This document shows positions 24,217 through 32,164 of a DNA stretch of 36,360 nucleotides, piece by piece. The notes beneath the pieces were generated by a model. The model searched no databases. It worked only from the letters and a program-made list of their open reading frames with translations, and was not told where the DNA came from. Position 1 is the first letter of the stretch. Every line of letters starts with the position of its first letter. This DNA is from CAZFLY01 sp964519995 (GTDB taxonomy: Bacteria > Planctomycetota > Phycisphaerae > Sedimentisphaerales > Anaerobacaceae): the NCBI GenBank assembly GCA_964519995.1, contig CAZFLY010000028.1, positions 1 through 36,360 of the forward strand, in the 5' to 3' direction. The translations under genes were made by a program, and so were the position numbers.

Positions 24217-24245
24217 ATTATAGCTACAGCCGAGCCTGTTGTCAA
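24217..24245 (-). promoter_or_regulatory. Consensus sigma-70 promoter of the dacA operon
   Basis: On the minus strand TTGACA (24245-24240), a spacer of exactly 17 bases, and TATAAT (24222-24217). Both hexamers are perfect. Transcription would begin near 24210, about 100 bases before the small lipoprotein gene, and read into dacA and ybbR. Confidence 0.8.
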
Positions 24246-24556
24246 TGCAAAAAGGGCTCTTGCGTGGGGTGTTTCTTTCCTGATAGGTTACGTGTCTCGG
24301 ATACGTGAACTATGCGGAAAGAGAAAGAACACAATGCGTTTATAATACTGTAGTCCAATATGGCGGAAAATTCTATGCGCAAGTGTGTGTTTTGGCCGGA
24401 CGCTGCATAAAAGAAATATTGGGCGTCTAATTACGAATGAATTAAGTAGCAAACGACTGAGATGTGCAATTATTAGTTTTACATTTGCTGTTGTATTCGT
24501 TTCGATCACGATCAGGACCGACTTCAGTAAAGCCGTTTAGGCCTAAGAGGCATGCT

Positions 24557-24587
24557 AAAAAGGCCGAGCTGCATTAGCCCGGCCTTT
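24557..24587 (-). terminator. Rho-independent terminator after the anti-sigma-like gene
   Basis: On the minus strand AAAGGCCGGGC, a loop of seven, and GCTCGGCCTTTTT form an 11-bp stem (one G-U pair) ending in a T-run. It lies 31 bases past the stop of the gene at 24618. The remainder of the 24113-24617 gap holds only the dacA-operon promoter. Confidence 0.85.
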
Positions 24588-24617
24588 GTGACCAAGAACT
24601 ATATCTTCTGAGCAAAC

Positions 24618-25808
24618 TCATCTTGGCAAATTCTCAGGCAGTACCTCTTCAACTGTCAGATCGCCATAGATGACACGATAGGTTTCGGAACCTGCCGGAC
24701 GATACCAGAAGACAGGCGTATCAGCATCGCCGTAGCTTACGCTCTCACCAGCATAGCGCCAGTTGCTATTGGCGGGCAATTGCGCCACAAACATTATTCC
24801 ACGATACATTTGCATTGCCTCAGACTGTCGTTGCTGTTCTGATGTTTCACCCTCGCCAAACTCGCCTTGTTTTATCATTTCCGCAGTAACCTTCGGCAAG
24901 TCTATAGGGTTGAACGTCGGGGGGAACGTGCCATCTTTGGTCCAGGTAGACCACACTTTCAAATAATCTATCAGGTCCTGCTCAGTTACTGTGGAGACAT
25001 CTGCATGAACTTCCAGAGGCGTGTAGCCCTCCGGCGGCGTCAGGTTAAAGAGCGAGTCATCGAGTTCAATATTAAACTGAAAATCGGTCATGATTGTGTT
25101 CATGCCCGGAGCATCCGCATACTCCATCTCCACGCGAACAAGCTGTCTGGTTTGTGGGTCAACCCAGACAGTGTTTGTCACGCTTTCTTCTATGACCCGG
25201 AATCCCTGAAGTACTCTGCCATCTATTTCTTTCTCTCCAAGCACCTCATCAGCCTGGCAGGGCAGCGTTCTCAATCCTTCAACGAGCGCGAAAGCCCCCT
25301 TAGCCGGATCGTGTTGATAGTTAGAAGCCTCGAAGTCGATATACTGTTTTCTCACCGGCCAGATGGAAATGCCCCTGTTCTGTGCCCAATCAATGACGTT
25401 TATATAACCATCCGGGGTTGTTGTTCGCATATATCCAGGTTCTTTAAACGCCATCTCTATCCGCAGAGTCGGCATACTTTCTACAGGCGTCTGGGTCACG
25501 ACACTATAAGTCATCGTGCTGGCGTTGTGAAGCTGCTCAACAACGCTCGCAAAAACGGCACCAGCTCCACGACCAACGAACTGATTTATTCCTAAAAGCA
25601 CTGCTATAATTATCACCGCCGCAGCGGCTAATTGTGTAAATCTGGATTTCATGAGATAATCTCCTAAAACATATAGTTTGGGCTGTCTTGATTGAGTTAA
25701 AGTCTTACTGAAATCTCTCGAGACTTCTTCCGTGATTTTACGTACCTCAGCCGGAATTTCTTGGCTGCCCAACTCACTCAGGATTTTTTCGATATTATCG
25801 TCGTTCAT
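24618..25808 (-). CDS. Single-pass membrane protein paired with ECF sigma (anti-sigma-like)
   Basis: This 396-residue protein has a cytoplasmic N-terminus of about 55 residues, one transmembrane helix at about 57-75 (LAAAAVIIIAVLLGINQF) and a large outer domain. Residues 85-265 form a LolA/MucB-like beta fold (AFKEPGYMRTTT, VDPQTRQLVRVEMEYA, FNIELDDSLFNLTPPEGY). It follows the sigma factor gene by one base. That arrangement, sigma then membrane protein with cytoplasmic tail, is typical for anti-sigma factors, but the tail has no zinc-binding HxxxCxxC motif, so it is either a non-zinc type or a sensor partner. A terminator follows. Confidence 0.7.
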   Translation of the reverse strand: MNDDNIEKILSELGSQEIPAEVRKITEEVSRDFSKTLTQSRQPKLYVLGDYLMKSRFTQLAAAAVIIIAVLLGINQFVGRGAGAVFASVVEQLHNASTMTYSVVTQTPVESMPTLRIEMAFKEPGYMRTTTPDGYINVIDWAQNRGISIWPVRKQYIDFEASNYQHDPAKGAFALVEGLRTLPCQADEVLGEKEIDGRVLQGFRVIEESVTNTVWVDPQTRQLVRVEMEYADAPGMNTIMTDFQFNIELDDSLFNLTPPEGYTPLEVHADVSTVTEQDLIDYLKVWSTWTKDGTFPPTFNPIDLPKVTAEMIKQGEFGEGETSEQQRQSEAMQMYRGIMFVAQLPANSNWRYAGESVSYGDADTPVFWYRPAGSETYRVIYGDLTVEEVLPENLPR

Positions 25809-25809
25809 C

Positions 25810-26322
25810 TTATTTCCCCTGTTTTGCCAGAGTCGCCAGCTTCTTTCTCAAGGCGACAACTGCCTTGCTGACATGTGACCTTGCTCCAGCTTCCGAGCAA
25901 CGCAATGTCGTAGCGATAGCATCGTAATCATGTTGCTCCAGGTATCGCATCACAATAGCTCGCGCCTGTTTCGTGGGAAGCTCTGATATAGCCCGGCGGA
26001 CGATGGCAGCTCGCTCGGTTCGAGCAGCTTTTTCATCAGGCCCTTTTAGCGAACTGACAAGGTTGGCGCCAATTTGGCCGTTTCGGCCGATTCTATTGCG
26101 CCAGGCCTTTGAATTGGCTGAGAGTGCTATTCGGTATATATAGCTTTGAGCCTTTTTGCCATTGAGTTTTTCGATATGCTGCCATATGCCCAGCAACGTG
26201 TATTGCATCGCCTCGCTGAAAAGCTCTCTATCGCCCGTGAGCTTCCACAGAACCGACAACAGAAAAACTGAATGCCTGGCTCTTACCTTGTTAAAGAGTT
26301 TAATTTGCTCAGAGTAGTCCAT
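25810..26322 (-). CDS. ECF-type RNA polymerase sigma factor
   Basis: The 170-residue protein has a region 2 (about 10-75: LFSEAMQYTLLGIWQHIEKL, YIYRIALSANSKAWRNR) and a region 4 helix-turn-helix (about 105-160: AISELPTKQARAIVMRYLEQ, YDAIATTLRCSEAGARSHVS, KAVVALRKKL). Region 2 is more divergent than usual, as in many planctomycete ECF factors. The stop is one base from the downstream membrane gene, so the two are coupled. It presumably directs transcription of envelope or stress genes; the targets are not visible. No clear promoter of its own type was found. Confidence 0.85.
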   Translation of the reverse strand: MDYSEQIKLFNKVRARHSVFLLSVLWKLTGDRELFSEAMQYTLLGIWQHIEKLNGKKAQSYIYRIALSANSKAWRNRIGRNGQIGANLVSSLKGPDEKAARTERAAIVRRAISELPTKQARAIVMRYLEQHDYDAIATTLRCSEAGARSHVSKAVVALRKKLATLAKQGK

Positions 26323-26412
26323 TTGCTATCGCCACGGCTATTTTCCGACCGAATATGTCCAGCCTCTTCACACTATAATAACTGGTGAGCTTGGATTTTG
26401 TGTAAGCTGTTT

Positions 26413-26448
26413 ATAAAAAAAATCGGCCACCGGATTTTCCGGTGGCCG
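26413..26448 (-). terminator. Rho-independent terminator of purC
   Basis: On the minus strand CGGCCACCGG-AAAAT-CCGGTGGCCG, a perfect 10-bp stem, followed by ATTTTTTTT. It lies about 50 bases past the purC stop. Confidence 0.93.
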
Positions 26449-26500
26449 GCTGCAATTCATGCCCTCGGCAGATTGGGCAGTACGTCGTTGCCCTTGGGAG

Positions 26501-27406
26501 CTATGCTCCGCAAGTCACAAGCTCGAATTTCCTGCCTGTCAGGCGTTCGTAGGCCTCGATGTATTTCTCACTTGTTTTGGCGACAATGTCGGTCGGCAGC
26601 TCAACGCCGCAGCCGGACTTATCGAAGTTTATACTTTCCAGGAAATTGCGAACAAACTGTTTGTCGAAACTCTCCTGGTCCCGACCTGCTTCGTACTTAT
26701 CTGCGGGCCAGAAACGCGATGAGTCAGGTGTGAGGACCTCGTCGATTAGAATAATCTTGCCGTCGGTCTGACCCCACTCAAATTTTGTGTCGGATAGAAT
26801 GAGCCCTTTACTTTCAGCGTAGCCGCTTGCTTTCTTGAATATCTGCATACTTTTATCACGGACATGATTGGCGGCTTCGCTGCCGATGATGTTGACGCAT
26901 CTCTCGAAGTTGATATTTTCATCGTGTGTGCCGCGTTCAGCCTTTGTTGCAGGAGTGAAAATTAGTTCAGGTAATTTCTGGCATTGCTTTAGACCGGGCG
27001 GCAATTTCTGGCCACAGACTGTACCACTTTGTTTGTATTCTACCCAGCCGGAGCCGGCTAAATAGCCACGTATGACGCACTCGACCGGAAGTACGTCGAC
27101 TTTTTTTACCATCATACTTCGACCAGCTAACTGTTCTGGATAATCGCAGAAAGGTTCAGGAAAAGTTTTGACATCGTCGCTAATTAGGTGATGCTTAACG
27201 TCGTTGCGCAGGAAATCGAACCAGAACTTTGATATTTGAGTCAGTACAATACCTTTGCAAGGTATGCCGTTGGCCATAACCACATCAAAAGCGCTTATAC
27301 GGTCGGTGGCTACGATTAAGAGCTTGTCGCCGAGGTCGTAAATATCGCGAACTTTGCCCCTGCTTGGCTCTACGCCAGCTATATTGGTCTGCAGAATTGT
27401 ATCCAT
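26501..27406 (-). CDS. purC: Phosphoribosylaminoimidazole-succinocarboxamide synthase
   Basis: PurC joins aspartate to CAIR, using ATP, to give SAICAR in purine synthesis. The 301-residue protein is of the longer (yeast ADE1-like) type. Motifs are GKVRDIYDLGDKLLIVATDR, SAFDVVMANGIPCKG, PVECVIRGYLAGSGW, ERGTHDENI, LILSDTKFEWG and LIDEVLTPDSSRFWP. The ATG at 27406 has AAAGGAG eight bases upstream, which decides against the longer frame to 27475. It is a single gene with its own strong terminator. Confidence 0.97.
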   Translation of the reverse strand: MDTILQTNIAGVEPSRGKVRDIYDLGDKLLIVATDRISAFDVVMANGIPCKGIVLTQISKFWFDFLRNDVKHHLISDDVKTFPEPFCDYPEQLAGRSMMVKKVDVLPVECVIRGYLAGSGWVEYKQSGTVCGQKLPPGLKQCQKLPELIFTPATKAERGTHDENINFERCVNIIGSEAANHVRDKSMQIFKKASGYAESKGLILSDTKFEWGQTDGKIILIDEVLTPDSSRFWPADKYEAGRDQESFDKQFVRNFLESINFDKSGCGVELPTDIVAKTSEKYIEAYERLTGRKFELVTCGA

Positions 27407-27726
27407 CACGACTCCTTTCTTCATTAGTGAATGATTATGGCCTTGCTCTATGGCATTTTGCCGTCCGGGCACCACTTACAAACGTACTCGCGATTGCAGC
27501 AATGATTGTAGCGGAAATTAGTTTAGTTGCACGCATTTTTTGGATTGGATGCTTGTTTTATGTGGAAAATACTTTCTGCTACTTGAATTGTCGGCTGAAA
27601 ATGGGTAGATATATTGAGCTTCGGGCTGGCGTGAGGGTTCTGTTCGAGCGGCCCTGATATATGTTCGTTGGGCACTTGCCCTATGTCGTAGATAGATTCT
27701 TTAGGAACAAAAAGGAGATTATCGAC
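27407..27726. other. Intergenic region between purC and the cupin gene
   Basis: About 320 bases separating divergent genes; promoters for both must be here, but no pair of good hexamers stood out. A rightward frame at 27364-27657 is a shadow of purC at its start and has no ribosome site. Confidence 0.4.
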
Positions 27727-27999
27727 ATGCCGACTGTTAAAGATGTTGTTGTCAAAAAACCGAGCGAGGAAGAGATTCAGACTTTCAAGAATTGGCCGAT
27801 TTGGAAGTGCGAGCCCAGCACCTTCGACTGGGCGTACACTGAGAAAGAAACCTGCTATCTAATCGAGGGCAAGGTAACGGTAAGTGACGGCAAAGACTCG
27901 GTCAGCTTCGGCCCGGGCGATATGGTGGTTTTTCCTGATGACCTCGAATGCACCTGGAACGTCCAGGAAGCCGTCACAAAGCACTACAACTTCGGATAG
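27727..27999 (+). CDS. Small cupin-domain protein (DUF861/EutQ-like)
   Basis: The 90-residue single-domain cupin begins at ATG 27727, with AAGGAG nine bases upstream. It shows the family run WPIWKCEPSTFDWAYTEKET, CYLIEGKVTVSDG and FGPGDMVVFPDDLECTWNV, ending with VTKHYNFG. In the first motif the usual His pair is largely absent, as in the DUF861 subgroup, so metal binding is doubtful. Function is unknown; relatives are proposed sugar-related or stress proteins. It stands alone, with a hairpin about 125 bases downstream. Confidence 0.9.
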   Translation: MPTVKDVVVKKPSEEEIQTFKNWPIWKCEPSTFDWAYTEKETCYLIEGKVTVSDGKDSVSFGPGDMVVFPDDLECTWNVQEAVTKHYNFG

Positions 28000-28124
28000 A
28001 GCTACGTCGTTCGTACTGTGTATTTCGTATCGCGTGGGGCGTATCTCGTCTTGCGACAGGATGTTCTCTTTGCCATTCCGGACTTATGCCGGGGGGGATT
28101 TATTAAATTATATTTAGTATTTAG

Positions 28125-28144
28125 CCCCGAAGCCTGCTTCGGGG
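28125..28144. repeat. CCCCGAAGC hairpin
   Basis: CCCCGAAGC-CT-GCTTCGGGG, perfect over nine pairs, set in AT-rich TATTTAG flanks. It may end the cupin transcript, but the T-run is poor. The flank resembles the hairpin at 8854-8874. Confidence 0.5.
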
Positions 28145-28236
28145 GTATTATTTAGTTTCCGTTTGGACACTCGTCGTCGGGGATTGTTTTACGCGGGGTT
28201 TTGTTTTGAGCATTTGGTAATTTGAACATTTGCCTG

Positions 28237-28280
28237 CACCTGCCCGCCGCCCCGCTTTGCGGGAAACGCAGGGGCAGGTG
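28237..28280. repeat. Cruciform-like inverted repeat
   Basis: CACCTGCCC and GGGCAGGTG bracket an inner CCCGC-TTT-GCGGG stem. It has the form of a non-coding palindromic repeat; no flanking gene needs it. Confidence 0.55.
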
Positions 28281-28308
28281 GTAGCGCAGGCACAGGTGAT
28301 ATTGTTTA

Positions 28309-28330
28309 GGATTTCGAAATTCGGATTTTA
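28309..28330. repeat. Dispersed TTTCG motif, copy 3
   Basis: The core ATTTCGAAATTCGGATTTT closely matches the copies at 4907, 5164 and 32140. Confidence 0.45.
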
Positions 28331-28470
28331 TAGCACTATCTATTAAACGCTGCCCGCTATACGCAATACGCTTCACACATCACTCTTCACTCAATACTCA
28401 TCCACTCATTCACGGATCACGGCCCCTGGCCGAAATCAATCATCAATAATCAATGACTTACCCTCCTCGG

Positions 28471-29079
28471 TCATTCCGGACTCGATCCGGAATCTATGTC
28501 CCTCACCCCGTACTTGGCGCCCACTATGAAGTCAATGTCCAACACCGTGATCTCTCCATCACCGTCGATGTCGTTCTTATTCAGGGTTTCTGCGCAATTG
28601 TGGCAATTAAAAAGTGTCTTCAAATACTTCTTTTCCAATAAAGGCGGTATCAAATCGTAGAACTTTCTCTCACTCGGATGTTTCCTTCTATAGAATTTGT
28701 ATAGTCCGCATGTCCCTTTAAGAGAATTACACTGGCTGCATGCCCATATCTGGTTATGTATCCCTTGAATAACATCGCAACCTTCACATTCAGGCCGAAT
28801 TCGCAGAGACTTCGGCACAATGTGTTCTCTATGCAGGTCGCTTTCGTTTCCGCAGTATACACACCTCTTTTCTGCTTCAACAAATTGCCAATCTTCTCGC
28901 GTTATCTCCGACCACGATTTTGCCCCGCTTTTCAGTTCCCTGAACGTCTTTTTGATAAAGCCATAGTGCTGTCTTTTCGCCTCTTTCCCATCAGCCGCAC
29001 CAAACGCTCTACGGGCCACGATCTTGGCATATTGATAATAAATCAAATCCTGTATTGTTTTAACGTCTCTATCCGGCAT
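28471..29079 (-). CDS. HNH endonuclease with C-terminal EF-hand-like loop
   Basis: This 202-residue protein is a cytoplasmic HNH nuclease. Its core is CVYCG, then HREHIVPKSL, a middle N in GIHNQIW, and ACSQCNSLKG; the two CxxC pairs bind the structural zinc and the REH/HN residues form the ββα-metal site. The N-terminal 75 residues (KTIQDLIYYQYAKIVARRAF and on) are helical. After a third CxxC (CHNC) comes DIDGDGEITVLD, a textbook calcium-binding loop of dockerin type, then seven residues and the stop contributed by a palindromic repeat. It is last in a leftward series after the OLD and KTSC genes (52-base gap). The start has a weak ribosome site. Confidence 0.85.
   Translation of the reverse strand: MPDRDVKTIQDLIYYQYAKIVARRAFGAADGKEAKRQHYGFIKKTFRELKSGAKSWSEITREDWQFVEAEKRCVYCGNESDLHREHIVPKSLRIRPECEGCDVIQGIHNQIWACSQCNSLKGTCGLYKFYRRKHPSERKFYDLIPPLLEKKYLKTLFNCHNCAETLNKNDIDGDGEITVLDIDFIVGAKYGVRDIDSGSSPE
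28473..28493. repeat. ATTCCGGA palindrome at the HNH gene's stop
   Basis: ATTCCGGA-CTCGA-TCCGGAAT, a perfect 8-bp stem of a kind found as dispersed repeats in many genomes. On the minus strand it encodes the last residues of the HNH protein (DSGSSPE) and forms part of its TGA stop. Confidence 0.65.
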
Positions 29080-29131
29080 ATATCACGCAATCACTACTTC
29101 CAAGAAGGAACATAATCCCCTAGGTCATCAC

Positions 29132-29344
29132 TTAATTAACCTGTATATATCGATAACTATCCTTGATGTTCTGGTTCAGGTATCTGCCCTTGGATACTGC
29201 GTTCATAAGTCCTTGATATTCTTTTTCTGGTACGGCGAAGTACTGATAAATACTACCTGATTTAAATTCTATTTCTAATATCGAGGAACTTTTGTCATAT
29301 CCAACTGAGCGGACATTGGTTGATACAACTGAAACCCTCTCCAT
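29132..29344 (-). CDS. KTSC-domain protein
   Basis: The 70-residue protein is almost exactly one KTSC domain (named after the lysyl-tRNA synthetase C-terminus): SVGYDKSSSILEIEFKSGSI, YQYFAVPEKEYQGLM, SKGRYLNQNIKDSY. The start is ATG 29344, with AGAGG nine bases upstream, rather than the longer frame to 29410. It lies 68 bases after the OLD gene and 52 before the HNH gene, all in one direction. KTSC domains occur as small standalone proteins, often in phage and accessory contexts; the function is not established. Confidence 0.9.
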   Translation of the reverse strand: MERVSVVSTNVRSVGYDKSSSILEIEFKSGSIYQYFAVPEKEYQGLMNAVSKGRYLNQNIKDSYRYIQVN

Positions 29345-29412
29345 TCCAGCACCTCTCTTTCGAATCTTTGTTCGCTCTGCATTATTTAGGCAAGTAACAG
29401 ACCATCTCACAC

Positions 29413-31431
29413 TTACTTGCTTGTGCCTGCGGACGTTCTATTCCGCGCCGGCACCATAAGAGACTCTACTTTATTTACAATATCACACAATTCCTTGACT
29501 AATATGCCTTTCTCCGCTGCTTTCTTTAGGAGTACTTCTGTAAATGCTGGTGACTTTTTGCAATCTTTTGCCGTATTATATCCATAAGATCTCTTGAAAT
29601 CTTGCATAGTTTTTATGTACAATTGCTGTCCCAACGCATTGATCACAACGCGATCTAATTCGGTTTGGAAAACAGCGTATTTCTTATTAACCATCGTGTA
29701 TGGAAAGGAAGTTGGATTCTCAATTCCGAGTAGGCTCTGCAATCGACGATTTGTTGTTTCATGTACCTTACTATCTTCTTTGTGCCCTGCTCTTTGCGCA
29801 TCGCCGTCGAACACGAGATAGGTCGAAATACCGAGGCCATTGAAAATTAAGTGCAGCCTATCCAAATTGTTCTTTCCCATACTCGGGATAATAGCTACTC
29901 CGCTACCCTCGAGGTCTCTTCCAATTTCAAAAGCCGTTGTTAGTAGAGCAGCCCGGTCGTCAAGTCCCTCGACTAAAACAACTATGTCAGCAAAAAAACC
30001 TTCACTCTGCAGCGGTGTCATTATTCCTCCCAACCTTGTTTTCAAAGAATCCGCCGTGAATGCTTCTGCTGGTTTCTCAACTTGCGACTCTTGTAGCTTT
30101 TCAGCTAGCGACTCCATACTGAACTGCGAGATACTTGTGACATATGGCAATGATTTGTCATCTGCGCTTGGTGATTTTGTTAGTCTTCGAATAGCATCAA
30201 AATTGGATAGTTCTACAAAAAGGGGTGAATGCGTGGAATACATTACCTGTGTCCGTTTTGCTACTCCTGAAATAACACCCTCCGACAGTTCCCGGAGAAC
30301 TCTTGAGAGCTGGCGCTGACGGTTTGGGTGCTGGTAGAGCTCTGGTTCCTCAATTGTGATGATAAGGTCGGGAAGCATCTCATGCAACTCTCCTACCTCC
30401 CCCTGCCCGTCGGTACTAGCACCTCTTTGATGAAGGCCTTCCTCGTACTCTATCCCAACTAAGCTCTGAAGGATTGACAGTATAAATGCGCGCTGGAGGC
30501 CGTGACCCACTCTATCTACCGGAGCCGGATAGCCATCCTCTTCAAGTCTTACATCGGCCTTGGGCAACGGAATGCTCAAGGACTCGGCTGCACGCCATTC
30601 TAGCTGAACGCTTGCTGAAGGCACATAGTACTTCAAATTCTCACTCAACTTGCGGGCAAGGTTACTTAACTGGGGTATGGATTCCGGCGAAATCAGGTCT
30701 GCGTAGTCGTTCTGCATCCTGTCTTCGAACTTGGTGAATCGCTCTTCCTGCGTCAGAACACTCCGCACAAGTAACTCCATAAGTTGGTGTATAGTTGACC
30801 CACGTTCATCAAAAGCCTCCTGTTCTGCGTCACGAACTGCCGGGACGAAGACGAACCTTGTATTTCGCTCTAAGTGTGCCTGTCCGACCTGACGAAATCC
30901 AAAGAACTGCCCATCGTCGCGGATCCACTCACAGGATTCTGGATGCTCTCTCTCCCATTGCTGCATCGCATCTTCCGCTTCATCTGCGCTACTTACCACC
31001 GGAAGTCCATCGTACTCGTTGTTACTCCGCAAGTTTCTATACGCGTTGGTTCGCTCTCTTTTGCCAGCGATCTGTCGTATCCGTGCGAACTCGGGGTCCT
31101 GCAGTTGAGTACCATGGTACTTCTCCGTCCCGATGCCGACTACTTTCGTCACGCTGAGAGTATTATTGCGGACATATTTGTCGAATAGCTCTCTTTCGTC
31201 AGTCGACAAATCTGTAAACGTGACCGTCACTTCAATTGGATCCTCAGTGTTTTTGTTGTAGAAATCCTCCTCCGTCACTACTGACCTTGTCTGATAGAAC
31301 AAATCTATTGCTCTGAGTGCGGCTGATTTACCAGCTCCGTTTGGTCCAACAAGTATGGTGAGTTTCTCGACATCCAGCTTTTTATCAACGATACATCGAA
31401 AGTTCTTTATTTGAACATTTGATATTCGCAT
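29413..31431 (-). CDS. OLD-family ATPase with TOPRIM nuclease domain
   Basis: OLD-family proteins are ABC-type ATPases fused to a TOPRIM nuclease and act in phage resistance (for example P2 Old and GajA). The 672-residue protein starts at ATG 31431 (AGAGGGAAG upstream). It has an N-terminal RecF/SMC-like ATPase: MRISNVQIKNFRCI, Walker A GPNGAGKS at 29-36, a Walker B region DLIITIEEPELYQHP, and the H-loop MYSTHSP. The C-terminal TOPRIM (about 485-600) has VLVEGLDDRAALL and the acidic YLVFDGDAQ. No UvrD helicase gene follows, so it is not a standard Gabija pair. Downstream are KTSC and HNH genes. Upstream is 1.3 kb of decayed sequence, as expected of an island edge. Confidence 0.92.
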   Translation of the reverse strand: MRISNVQIKNFRCIVDKKLDVEKLTILVGPNGAGKSAALRAIDLFYQTRSVVTEEDFYNKNTEDPIEVTVTFTDLSTDERELFDKYVRNNTLSVTKVVGIGTEKYHGTQLQDPEFARIRQIAGKRERTNAYRNLRSNNEYDGLPVVSSADEAEDAMQQWEREHPESCEWIRDDGQFFGFRQVGQAHLERNTRFVFVPAVRDAEQEAFDERGSTIHQLMELLVRSVLTQEERFTKFEDRMQNDYADLISPESIPQLSNLARKLSENLKYYVPSASVQLEWRAAESLSIPLPKADVRLEEDGYPAPVDRVGHGLQRAFILSILQSLVGIEYEEGLHQRGASTDGQGEVGELHEMLPDLIITIEEPELYQHPNRQRQLSRVLRELSEGVISGVAKRTQVMYSTHSPLFVELSNFDAIRRLTKSPSADDKSLPYVTSISQFSMESLAEKLQESQVEKPAEAFTADSLKTRLGGIMTPLQSEGFFADIVVLVEGLDDRAALLTTAFEIGRDLEGSGVAIIPSMGKNNLDRLHLIFNGLGISTYLVFDGDAQRAGHKEDSKVHETTNRRLQSLLGIENPTSFPYTMVNKKYAVFQTELDRVVINALGQQLYIKTMQDFKRSYGYNTAKDCKKSPAFTEVLLKKAAEKGILVKELCDIVNKVESLMVPARNRTSAGTSK

Positions 31432-31511
31432 CACACTTCCCTCTGACAAAAACTGGTCGTCTCAAGTCGTTTCTTATACAGAATTCGACCAACAAAATAG
31501 GCCCCAATTAA

Positions 31512-32056
31512 GATTCCCATCCACAATATATTATCGGCTGAAATTCAGCCTATTATAAAAATCTCCACCCGACAATTCTAACACCCCATCTCCGCCCCTA
31601 ATTCTGAAGCGATACAGCCAACAACCTCACTAAAAATCAATTGTGGAAACTACGTATTTTTCGCACTCTTTTTCCCAGCCAACACGAATCATTATCTCTA
31701 ATACGCCCACAAACTCCCTCGCATCACCATCCCAAATCCAATCTACATATCCACTCCTTAATAAATATACAAACAACAAATTGTTACGTCCTATAATCTG
31801 TTATTCTGCCTATTTTACCACATTCATATTTACATACTAACTCCACTTCGAAGGATAAAAGGATTTTCCCATCCACAATATGATTTATCGGCTGAAATTC
31901 AGCCGAATATAACAATCTCCGCCCATCTTGGACTTCATACTATTGCTCATTCGTTAGATCCAAATTCTACCAAACCCAAAATAGTAAAATAATGACACAA
32001 CTAACAAAATGTTGCGTCTTATAACCAGCATACTCGCCCATCTTCTCATAAACAGG
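31512..32056. repeat. Two diverged copies of a repeat upstream of the OLD gene
   Basis: CCCATCCACAATAT...CGGCTGAAATTCAGCC...AATCTCC occurs at 31516-31566 and again at 31868-31920, with a perfect inner palindrome GGCTGAA-A-TTCAGCC. A second shared block (AACAAA..GTT.CGTC.TATAA) follows each, at 31774-31800 and 32003-32033. On the minus strand the second block reads KMGEYAGYKTQHFVSC in one copy and a stop-interrupted KIGRITDYRT*QFVVC in the other, so the unit was once coding or coding-like. The distance between blocks differs (about 260 and 135 bases), showing decay. The region 31432-32731 holds no intact gene. Confidence 0.6.
31630..31800 (-). pseudogene. Gene fragment within the repeat unit
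   Basis: This frame is open for 56 codons with protein-like composition (SGYVDWIWDGDAREFVGVLE, then IMIRVGWEKECEKYVVSTID) ending at TAG. No start or ribosome site, and a TAA lies directly upstream. The family is not recognised. It is probably the relic of a gene destroyed before or during insertion of the OLD cassette. Confidence 0.35.
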
Positions 32057-32139
32057 ACAATTTCTGTCCTGATATAAGCAAATCACCGCCCACAGTCGCG
32101 ACGGCCAACATGCCCCACGACCGCTCAAAATATCAAACC

Positions 32140-32164
32140 ATTTCGTATTTCGATATTCGGATTT
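32140..32164. repeat. Dispersed TTTCG motif, copy 4
   Basis: Core TTTCGTATTTCGATATTCGG followed by ATTT, matching the copies at 4907, 5164 and 28309. Confidence 0.45.

Larger units (their letters stand above)
28000..28470. other. Intergenic region rich in hairpins and repeats
   Basis: About 470 bases with no gene. It holds two strong hairpins (28125-28144 and 28237-28280), a copy of the dispersed TTTCG motif (28309-28330) and a run of CACTC/CATTC-rich sequence near 28375-28440. A GC-palindromic repeat begins at 28473. Confidence 0.6.

Noticed and set aside
28000..28470. CRISPR array
   Set aside because: The repeats here are single hairpins of different sequence; there is no regular repeat-spacer pattern anywhere in the window.
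28471..31431. Standard Gabija or Septu system
   Set aside because: No UvrD-like helicase follows the OLD gene, and the ATPase carries TOPRIM, which PtuA lacks; the set does not match either definition.
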